Below the pieces are notes generated by a model. The model was not told the origin of the DNA. It searched no databases and saw only the letters and a program-made list of their open reading frames with translations. Shown here piece after piece: positions 45,992 through 52,176 of a stretch of 64,000 nucleotides of DNA. Where the stretch lies: contig JAJXWH010000025.1 in NCBI GenBank assembly GCA_021781745.1, positions 1-64,000 on the forward strand, given 5' to 3'. Numbering within the stretch: position 1 is the stretch's first letter; each line of letters opens with the position of its first letter. The DNA is from Bacillota bacterium. Its GTDB lineage: Bacteria; Bacillota; Clostridia; Clostridiales; Clostridiaceae. The translations under genes were made by a program, and so were the position numbers.

Positions 45992-46144
45992 TTGGAAAAG
46001 ATAGAGTTTAAAGTGTTAGAACTATTTACTGGATATTTAATATGGATTGAAAATAATAAGTTGGAAGATAACATTAATAATTATATTCTTTATATTAACA
46101 GTATGGATAAAAATAGTAGTAAAGATTTCAAAAGGTATTGTTAA
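45992..46144 (+). CDS. Very small protein (50 aa), unknown function
   Basis: 50 residues from TTG 45992, with GGAGG at 45980-45984. Sequence starts MEKIEFKVLELFTGYLIWIENN and is amphipathic rather than a clear membrane helix; ends SKDFKRYC. A structured island upstream and a terminator downstream (46263-46306) frame it as a real transcription unit. An upstream ATG in frame (45956) lacks a site. No relatives recognised. Confidence 0.45.
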   Translation: MEKIEFKVLELFTGYLIWIENNKLEDNINNYILYINSMDKNSSKDFKRYC

Positions 46145-46480
46145 TAAAAGTTAGAATTCAGCAAAACAATCTAAAGTCTATAGTCTGCTACAGAAGAATT
46201 TAATGTATTGCAATCCGCTTGCAACAAGCAGTTATAATTAAAACATAAAATCGAATCAAGAGTAAAGGTAGATTAGGTAGAAATGCTTAATTTACCTTTA
46301 ATTTTTGTTTGAATTAAATATTACGTTATTAATTCATATGGTGTTAGATGAGAGAGATTAAAGCGATTAAAATTATGAATAAAACTCTTATTAATTAATA
46401 TTGATTATTATATAATAAAATGTTATAATTTACTTAAGATTAAATAGTATTAAATATGATACTTAAAGGAGGGAATGAGA
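46145..46480. other. Intergenic region between two very small genes
   Basis: Holds the terminator at 46263-46306 and AT-rich sequence leading to AAAGGAGGG at 46466-46474. Nothing else seen. Confidence 0.45.
46263..46306 (+). terminator. Terminator after the 45992 gene
   Basis: Stem TAAAGGTAGATTA with TAATTTACCTTTA (46263-46300 region), G-U pair, then ATTTTTG. Confidence 0.7.
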
Positions 46481-46651
46481 ATGGGAAATTTAATAAAGAT
46501 AAATATATATGCTGATTTAAATAAAAGAAAAGGATATGTACTAGATTTTAAAAATTTAGAAGCAAATATTTCAAATTATAATAACTGGTTACAAAAGACT
46601 CACAGAGAGGATAAAATCGAAAGTTATGAAAAGTTTTTACAAGCTAAATAG
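46481..46651 (+). CDS. Very small protein (56 aa), unknown function
   Basis: 56 residues, MGNLIKINIYADLNKR to FLQAK. An excellent ribosome binding site AAAGGAGGG (46466-46474) lies 6 bases before ATG, and a perfect terminator follows, so this is very likely a real gene. Charged, soluble, predicted helical (EDKIESYEKFLQAK). No family recognised. Confidence 0.7.
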   Translation: MGNLIKINIYADLNKRKGYVLDFKNLEANISNYNNWLQKTHREDKIESYEKFLQAK

Positions 46652-46659
46652 TAGTTTAT

Positions 46660-46705
46660 AAAGAGCAATTAACAGTGAAAATAGTGTTAATTGCTCTTTT
46701 TGTTT
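46660..46705 (+). terminator. Terminator after the 46481 gene
   Basis: Perfect 15-bp stem AAAGAGCAATTAACA (46660-46674) with 46685-46699, then TTTG. Confidence 0.92.
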
Positions 46706-46732
46706 TACTGAATATATATTTAGCACATAAAA

Positions 46733-46821
46733 AAGGCAACCTACTTAGGGGAATAGGTTGTCTTAGGGGTTTGTTAGCATTTTTTATAAGGGTAAATAAT
46801 AATGCTTTAACTACTTTACAA
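46733..46821 (+). repeat. Hairpin plus 36-bp repeat unit, copy 1
   Basis: Hairpin GGCAACCTA-cttagggga-ATAGGTTGTC, then the 36-base sequence ataagggtaaataat... (46786-46821), identical to 48172-48207. The hairpin loop cttaggggaa is the same in both copies while the stem differs with pairing kept. Confidence 0.8.
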
Positions 46822-46987
46822 GCAATATTATAATTTAAAATTATAACGGAATTATTACAAAGCTGTGGCAAATTTAAGGCAGTTGATAAGTTAGGTAAAA
46901 TGGTTAAAATAAAAAGGATAACTTATTATACGCAAATAAGCTATCCAAATACTGATTTATAATAAATATTTTATAGGAGAACAATTA

Positions 46988-47092
46988 ATGAAAAATGTTT
47001 ATGATATTATTATAAATAAAATTCGTGACAATATTATGGCAATATATATAAAAAGTTTAAGAGAACAAAAATATATTCATAAATATCTTTAG
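46988..47092 (+). CDS. Candidate very small protein (34 aa)
   Basis: 34 residues, MKNVYDIIINKIRDNIMAIY to YIHKYL, with AGGAGA at 46975-46980 and 7-base spacing. Amphipathic helix pattern. No terminator directly after it; it is 157 bases before the L,D-transpeptidase gene. The call rests only on the ribosome binding site and frame. Confidence 0.35.
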   Translation: MKNVYDIIINKIRDNIMAIYIKSLREQKYIHKYL

Positions 47093-47248
47093 ATTAATTT
47101 ACCATTTACTTTGTCAGATTTTTTAATAAGATTACGAAGTATATTAATGTTGAATCTTACTTAATTAGCATAGTTATATGAAGTTTTTTATACAAAGGAA
47201 GATTCCAAGAATACATAAAAGAGCAAAAGAGAAAAGGAAAGAATAATT

Positions 47249-48088
47249 ATGAAAAAAACAATATTAAGCTTAGCAGTAGCAGAAGTTATAATAAGCTGCA
47301 GTATGCAATCAAAGGCACATGCTACAACCATTTCAAATACTAATGATACTTCTAATGGCATGGCTACAATATCTACACTGCAAGGAAGTGGAAAAATAAT
47401 ATCTATAGGTTCCAAGGGTAGTATTGTTAGAAGTATCCAGCGATTACTGAATTCATTGGAAGGTTATAATATTCAGGAGGATGGAATATATGGAGCTGAG
47501 ACTTATAATGCTATAACTAAATTTCAAGCAAAAAATGGACTGAAGCAGGATGGTATTGTAGGTAAACAAACAGCAGATAAATTATTAAGCATTAATACTA
47601 AACCTGAAATAAATATTGTAAATTCAAAAATAGGAAACGGGTTAGAAAAAGTAAAGGTAACAAATGTAAAGGAAATAATAAATTCCAAACTAAATTTAAA
47701 AGAAATAAATTCAGATACTAATTATTTTATAGCTGTAAGTAAATCTCAAAGAGAAGTATATATTTATCATAAAGAAATTGAGTCATGGGTAAATATAAAA
47801 GCATTTTCATGTAATATAGGAGCGCCTGGAACCCCAACTATAGAAGGGGATTTTTATAGTGGATTAAAAGGCAAAGAGCTAAGAATAAATGAAACTTATG
47901 TGAAATACTTCACACAAATAAGTGGTAATTATTTGTTCCACAGTATTCCTTATAATGAAATTGGAGAAGCTATTGATAATTGTTTGGGTGAAGAAGTATC
48001 TCATGGATGTGTTAGACTTTCTTTAGAGGATGCTAAATATATCTATGATACTATCCCAGCAGGAACTAGTATTAAAATAATTGAATAA
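47249..48088 (+). CDS. Secreted L,D-transpeptidase with peptidoglycan-binding domain
   Basis: 279 residues; AAAGGAAAG upstream. Signal peptide about 1-26 (LSLAVAEVIISCSMQSKAHA). PG_binding_1 domain (about 50-112: GSKGSIVRSIQRLLNSLEGYNIQEDGIYG... KNGLKQDGIVGKQT). YkuD catalytic domain (about 155-279) with the motif HSIPYN and SHGCVRLSLEDA, catalytic Cys254, His252 nearby. It forms 3-3 cross-links in peptidoglycan or attaches proteins to the wall. Bracketed by two copies of the hairpin/36-bp repeat unit. Confidence 0.92.
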   Translation: MKKTILSLAVAEVIISCSMQSKAHATTISNTNDTSNGMATISTLQGSGKIISIGSKGSIVRSIQRLLNSLEGYNIQEDGIYGAETYNAITKFQAKNGLKQDGIVGKQTADKLLSINTKPEINIVNSKIGNGLEKVKVTNVKEIINSKLNLKEINSDTNYFIAVSKSQREVYIYHKEIESWVNIKAFSCNIGAPGTPTIEGDFYSGLKGKELRINETYVKYFTQISGNYLFHSIPYNEIGEAIDNCLGEEVSHGCVRLSLEDAKYIYDTIPAGTSIKIIE

Positions 48089-48408
48089 AAAATATCGATT
48101 CGTAAACAAACTAAAAAGAATGACTTACTTAGGGGAATAAGTCATTCTTTTTAGTTTATAAGTATTTTTTAATAAGGGTAAATAATAATGCTTTAACTAC
48201 TTTACAATTTTTATTATAAACCGTAAATATTACAAATGTGTTACAAAAATATAAATTTTCAAATAATAATTAACTGACAAACTATTTGTTAAGTCATTTT
48301 CTTAATAACCATAATCAATATTATTGCATATAACAACTATTAGGGTAGATAAATAGAATTCAAACGAGTTCGCACCCAATAGATTGCAAAAGGAGAAATA
48401 TAGTTCAA
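48089..48408. other. Intergenic region after the L,D-transpeptidase gene
   Basis: Holds the terminator-like hairpin and repeat unit copy 2 (48116-48207), then AT-rich sequence up to AAAGGAGAAA before the next gene. Confidence 0.55.
48116..48207 (+). repeat. Hairpin plus 36-bp repeat unit, copy 2 (also terminator of the transpeptidase gene)
   Basis: Perfect stem AAGAATGACTTA with TAAGTCATTCTT, loop cttaggggaa, then a T run, serves as a terminator. The 36-base repeat (48172-48207) follows 22 bases later. Confidence 0.8.
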
Positions 48409-48711
48409 ATGAATACTAAACTTATGAATAAAATAATAGAGATTTCTAAGGAAAATGGTTCGTTGAAAAAAGAAAATGAAATTTTAAGGAAGGATAATGA
48501 AATATTACAAGGAAAAATCAATCGTCAAAAGGAACTAAATGATTTTGTAGAAACCTTCGATCAATTATTGAATATTAATAATAAAGATATTATAAATAAA
48601 ACAAAAATATTAGAAAAAGAAGAAAATCCAATTGCTAAGGACAATAGTGAGCCAGTAAAGAAAGTAACTATAGCAGAAATTTTAAAAAAGAATTTTTTTA
48701 GTAAAAAATAA
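48409..48711 (+). CDS. Small coiled-coil protein, unknown function
   Basis: 100 residues; AAAGGAGAAA upstream. Residues about 12-45 form a strong heptad pattern (ISKENGSLKKENEILRKDNEILQGKI). A charged linker and a C-terminal short helix ending ILKKNFFSKK follow. No membrane helix or enzyme motif. The shape suggests an adaptor or DNA-associated dimer, but no family is recognised. Convergent with the glucanase gene, sharing one terminator. Confidence 0.65.
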   Translation: MNTKLMNKIIEISKENGSLKKENEILRKDNEILQGKINRQKELNDFVETFDQLLNINNKDIINKTKILEKEENPIAKDNSEPVKKVTIAEILKKNFFSKK

Positions 48712-48751
48712 AAATTATGAAGACTAGGAGTAATCTTAGTCTTCATAATTT
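48712..48751. terminator. Bidirectional terminator between convergent genes
   Basis: Perfect 15-bp stem AAATTATGAAGACTA (48712-48726) with 48737-48751, 10-base loop. Its last base lies in the stop codon of the minus-strand gene. Confidence 0.9.
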
Positions 48752-49824
48752 TAATAAATCCAAACTCCATTTGAATCTAAAGTATAGCCATCAATAGTTG
48801 TATTTTTTAGCATAATACCTTGCTCATTAAGATAATACCAATTTCCGTTATCATTTAGCCAGCCAGTTTTCATTTTTCCATCTGAATCTAAATAGTACCA
48901 ATAATCCTTGAGATATAGCCAACCTTTATAAGGATTTCCATCACCATCTAGGTAATAATTATAGCCATTCCTTTCATCTTTATACCAAGCATTTCTTGGT
49001 TTACTTATTGAGATAGAATCAGAATGCCTGTTATATACTCTAACATAATCAACATACATCTTTGCAGGGAAATTTGTAGATGCATCTGGATTTTGAGGCA
49101 GGTTTCCACCTACAGCCAAATTTAAAACTATGAAAAACGGTTTATGAAGTGATTCGGTTCCATTAACATTATTAGTAATATCATACTCAAAATATTCATT
49201 ATCATCAACAAACCATTTTATATAATTAGGGCTCCATTCAATTGAATAATTATGATATTGGCTCACATCTATATTTGTTTGTCCACCATGAGACTCATAC
49301 ATATTTCCATTATTTGCATTCCAGTGAAGAGTTCCAAAAACATTTTTTGCATCGTTTATATGTTCCATAATATCAATTTCACCGCAATCAGGCCATTTTA
49401 CGGAGGCCATATTTGATCCTAACATCCAAAAGGCAGGCCAAAAACCTTGACCTTCTGGCAGTTTCATTCTTGCTTCAACTTTACCATAAAGAAAATTCTG
49501 CAAACCTTCACTTTTTAAGCGTGCCGAAGTGTATTGACTGCCGTTATAGGATTCTTTTCTTGCCTCGATAACAAGGTTCCCATCCTCAATTCTAGCATTT
49601 TCAGGTCTGTTGGTATAATATTCAAGCTCGTTATTTCCCCAACCATGTCCGTCAATATCATAAGTCCAATTTGAAGGATTAATTTCATGGCCATTAAACT
49701 CATCACTCCAGGTAAGATCCCATTTATCAGGGGTAGTTTGGGCATAGGTCACTAAAGGTTTAAATTGTATATTATTAATTAAAAGTAAAGAAGTCGCAAT
49801 TAATGATAATTTAGATAATCTCAT
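48751..49824 (-). CDS. Secreted GH16 beta-glucanase with choline-binding-type repeats
   Basis: 357 residues from ATG at 49824 on the minus strand (AAAGGGGA just upstream; an ATG at 49839 lies before the site). Signal peptide about 1-27. GH16 domain about 30-265: WSDEFNG, WGNNELEYYT, FWPAFWMLG, and the catalytic ExDxxE in DCGEIDIMEH (Glu149, Asp151, Glu154). C-terminal cell-wall-binding repeats about 285-357 (YYLDGDGNPYKGWLYL, WYYLDSDGKMKTGW, WYYLNEQGIML). It hydrolyses beta-1,3 or mixed-linkage glucans outside the cell while held to the wall by the repeats. Substrate preference cannot be fixed by eye. Confidence 0.92.
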   Translation of the reverse strand: MRLSKLSLIATSLLLINNIQFKPLVTYAQTTPDKWDLTWSDEFNGHEINPSNWTYDIDGHGWGNNELEYYTNRPENARIEDGNLVIEARKESYNGSQYTSARLKSEGLQNFLYGKVEARMKLPEGQGFWPAFWMLGSNMASVKWPDCGEIDIMEHINDAKNVFGTLHWNANNGNMYESHGGQTNIDVSQYHNYSIEWSPNYIKWFVDDNEYFEYDITNNVNGTESLHKPFFIVLNLAVGGNLPQNPDASTNFPAKMYVDYVRVYNRHSDSISISKPRNAWYKDERNGYNYYLDGDGNPYKGWLYLKDYWYYLDSDGKMKTGWLNDNGNWYYLNEQGIMLKNTTIDGYTLDSNGVWIY

Positions 49825-49888
49825 AGTGTCCCCTTTCATTTTTGTGTATAATGATTAATAAATTTTAAGATTAAATTGCATTTAAAGT

Positions 49889-49917
49889 TATATATAAGTT
49901 CTATATAATTTTATCAA
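49889..49917 (-). promoter_or_regulatory. Promoter of the GH16 gene
   Basis: On the minus strand TTGATA (plus 49912-49917), 17-base spacer, TATATA (plus 49889-49894). Confidence 0.5.
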
Positions 49918-50067
49918 AAATATCATTAGAAGTAAAATAATGGTGAAATTGATGTTAATAAATATATTAAATGATAAAAATTTATATTTCTATTTTTTGT
50001 ACTTATAAAAGATGGTAAAATTGCATCATAACAACAAATTAATATTTTTAGAAAGGATATTAAAGAT

Positions 50068-50430
50068 ATGATATTAAGAGAAGAATTTACATGTCCTTTA
50101 GAATTAGCTCATGACATGATAAAAGGAAAATGGAAGCCTATTATTTTATGGAGATTACGTCTTGGAAGAACATCATTAGCTAAACTAGAAAAGGATATTA
50201 AAGGCATAACTCAAAAAATGTTACTTCAACATATTAATGAATTAATGGAATATGGCCTAGTTGATAAAGTAAAGTATGAGGGGTACCCATTAAAAGTAGA
50301 ATACTTTTTAACACCTGGAAAAGGAACTAAGATGATAGAATGCTTAGAAATTTTGCAAGAAATAGGGATGAATTATATGGTTGAAAAGGGTCAAGAAGAA
50401 AACATTAGAGAAATATGGTTTAAACTATAG
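50068..50430 (+). CDS. HxlR-family transcriptional regulator
   Basis: 120 residues; GAAAGGAT upstream. Winged-helix HxlR fold: CPLELAHDMIKGKWKPIILWRL, LGRTSLAKLEKDIKGITQKMLLQHINELMEYGLVDKVKYEGYPLKVEYFLTPGK. Cys9 sits at the position used as redox sensor in some members (YodB/HypR-like), so it could respond to electrophiles or oxidants. Divergent from the GH16 gene, upstream of the PEBP-like gene in the same direction. Confidence 0.9.
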   Translation: MILREEFTCPLELAHDMIKGKWKPIILWRLRLGRTSLAKLEKDIKGITQKMLLQHINELMEYGLVDKVKYEGYPLKVEYFLTPGKGTKMIECLEILQEIGMNYMVEKGQEENIREIWFKL

Positions 50431-50567
50431 AAATATAAACTCTTAATATTCTTGAATACATACAAAAAAGTGGGTAATTTACGAGTAGCTGACCCTGATT
50501 TATAATTTAGATATTCTAAGAAGTGCTTAATAAATCAGAGCAAATAATTATGAAGGAGAAGATGATT

Positions 50568-51101
50568 ATGAAAATAACAAGTTCAGCTATTGTAAATGGA
50601 ATTATCAAAGATAAGTATGGTAAAAGGGGAGAAGAATTTAAAAACAAGCGTGGTGAAATAAAACTACAATTTGATGAAGATGCATGTATGCCAATAAGAT
50701 CTATTCCTATAAAAATTGAGGAGGCGCCTGATAATACTGTGTCATTTTGCATTTTTATAGAAGATAAAGATGCAATACCAGTATGTGGATTTTCATGGAT
50801 ACATTGGTCTGTTGCAAATCTTACAAAAAATGTAATAGAGGAAAATGAAAGTGTAGCTGCTAAAGATTTTATTCAAGGAGTAAATAGCTGGTATGGGGCG
50901 GCAGGTAGATTTGATAAAGAAATCGCTATAGGTTATGGTGGAATGACTCCTCCTGATAAACCTCATAAGTACCACATTAGTGTTTACGCACTTGATACAA
51001 AATTAGAACTCAAAAATGGTTTCTTTGTAAATGAATTATTTACCGCTATGGAGGGACATGTAATTGATGTAGAAACAATATCTGCAACTTATTCTAATTA
51101 G
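50568..51101 (+). CDS. YbhB/YbcL-family PEBP-like protein
   Basis: 177 residues from ATG 50568, served by AAGGAGAA (50553-50560); an ATG at 50523 lacks a site. Phosphatidylethanolamine-binding fold of the Raf-kinase-inhibitor-like bacterial group: IPIKIEEAPDNTVSFCIFIEDKDA, FSWIHWSVANLTKN, and YGGMTPPDKPHKYHISVYALDTKLEL with the conserved DxPH-like ligand segment. Cytoplasmic; the molecular role of bacterial members is not settled. Probably under control of the HxlR regulator upstream. Confidence 0.88.
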   Translation: MKITSSAIVNGIIKDKYGKRGEEFKNKRGEIKLQFDEDACMPIRSIPIKIEEAPDNTVSFCIFIEDKDAIPVCGFSWIHWSVANLTKNVIEENESVAAKDFIQGVNSWYGAAGRFDKEIAIGYGGMTPPDKPHKYHISVYALDTKLELKNGFFVNELFTAMEGHVIDVETISATYSN

Positions 51102-51120
51102 ATAAAAAGGAAAGTATTTC

Positions 51121-51155
51121 AAAGGCTAGAGAATGATCCCTAGCCTTTATTTGTT
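51121..51155 (+). terminator. Terminator after the PEBP-like gene
   Basis: Stem AAAGGCTAG (51121-51129) with CTAGCCTTT (51140-51148), then ATTTGTTT. Confidence 0.88.
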
Positions 51156-51187
51156 TAAATGATTACATAGTATAAGAAATTATATAA

Positions 51188-51826
51188 TTATCTACTTTTG
51201 ATGAAAACAAATAAATCGTATTTTTTCGAAAGTATTGCATAGGAAATTACTGCTAGTACACAGGTTAATAATACTAATAATAAACTGTATGTAAAAGGAA
51301 CAGTATAATTAAGAAAATCAACTTTAGATTTTAGAAAAGTCATTAATACAAATGGCATCAATATAAGCCCAAAAACTAAAAGTGAACGCAATTTAGGATT
51401 ATAGGTATTTTTATGTCGTAGGACTGAAAAGGACACAAAATATCCTAGAAAAATTAAAGTACAAACTATTAAAGTGTTTATCAGAATGCCTTTCTCAAAA
51501 AATACATCCAATGATGCAAAAAAGAAAATAATTAAGGAATAAATAAATATTCCTTCAAATATTTGTTGGAGTAATGAAACAGATTTATTATATTCATAAA
51601 TTAAATTATTACAGAATTTAGTTAAGTCTTTATTACATTCGAGTTTTTTGGGTGGAACCTTTTGTTTTTGAGCTGTAAATACAATATCAAAAACTTGAGA
51701 TTCTACTTTTTGGGGAAGCAGAAGACTAAAATTATTTTGTATTAAACAAGCTTCTATTGAGCGGTAAGTTTCAAGATAAGTATTTTTAAGTAAAGATATA
51801 TCAGGTCTGCTTTGCATATTATCCAC
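51188..51826 (-). CDS. Membrane protein, unknown function
   Basis: 212 residues on the minus strand, GAGGTGG upstream. A soluble N-terminal third (1-85, with YLETYRSIEACLIQNNFSLLLPQKVE), then four membrane segments: IFIYSLIIFFFASLDVFF, LINTLIVCTLIFLGYFVSF, LLVFGLILMPFVLMTFL and PFTYSLLLVLLTCVLAVISYA. It resembles, in layout only, small membrane proteins with a cytosolic helical head; no family is recognised. Convergent with the PEBP-like gene. Confidence 0.65.
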   Translation of the reverse strand: MDNMQSRPDISLLKNTYLETYRSIEACLIQNNFSLLLPQKVESQVFDIVFTAQKQKVPPKKLECNKDLTKFCNNLIYEYNKSVSLLQQIFEGIFIYSLIIFFFASLDVFFEKGILINTLIVCTLIFLGYFVSFSVLRHKNTYNPKLRSLLVFGLILMPFVLMTFLKSKVDFLNYTVPFTYSLLLVLLTCVLAVISYAILSKKYDLFVFIKSR

Positions 51827-51934
51827 CTCTTAAATTTGTAATGTTTGGAGTATATATATAATCTTGTAATTAAACATTATATCTTATATCATTTTAGCAG
51901 AGGTAAGAGAATAAGTAAACAAGCTAACTTAAAT

Positions 51935-52006
51935 CACATGAATAAAATAACAAGTCCAAAAAGCTATGATGAAAAATAGCATCAGTAAATGGACTTGTTA
52001 TTTTTT
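51935..52006. repeat. Minimal relative of the dispersed hairpin element
   Basis: Only the arms remain: cacatgaataaaataacaagtcca at the left and tggacttgttatttttt at the right (51944-51958 pairs perfectly with 51990-52004), with a small inner hairpin gctat/atagc. It matches the sub-terminal arms of copies A and C. It lies in front of, not behind, the two flanking genes. Confidence 0.65.
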
Positions 52007-52049
52007 AAATTGTATCTTAATAAAAAATCCAAACAAATATTTTAAGACA

Positions 52050-52078
52050 TTGTATGAAATTAGCTTATAATATATAAT
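52050..52078 (+). promoter_or_regulatory. Promoter of the FtsA-like gene
   Basis: TTGTAT (52050-52055), 17-base spacer, TATAAT (52073-52078). Confidence 0.7.
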
Positions 52079-52176
52079 TTATAGTATATTTATGTAAAAG
52101 TTTAAGAATATTAATTTAGAATTTTCAAATGGAGTGCATACTTCCGATAAATAAAACAATAAAGGTTGTGTTTATT

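Larger units (their letters stand above)
46652..46987. other. Intergenic region with terminator, repeat unit and hairpin
   Basis: Terminator 46660-46705, hairpin plus repeat unit 46733-46821, then a hairpin GGATAACTTATT (46916-46927) with AATAAGCTATCC (46935-46946). Confidence 0.6.
51827..52176. other. Divergent intergenic region upstream of the FtsA-like gene
   Basis: Holds the minimal repeat relative (51935-52006) and the FtsA-like gene promoter (52050-52078). Confidence 0.6.

Noticed and set aside
46656-46871. 71-codon minus-strand frame across the 46733-46821 repeat
   Set aside because: It spans two terminator hairpins, and the second repeat copy breaks the same frame with stops.
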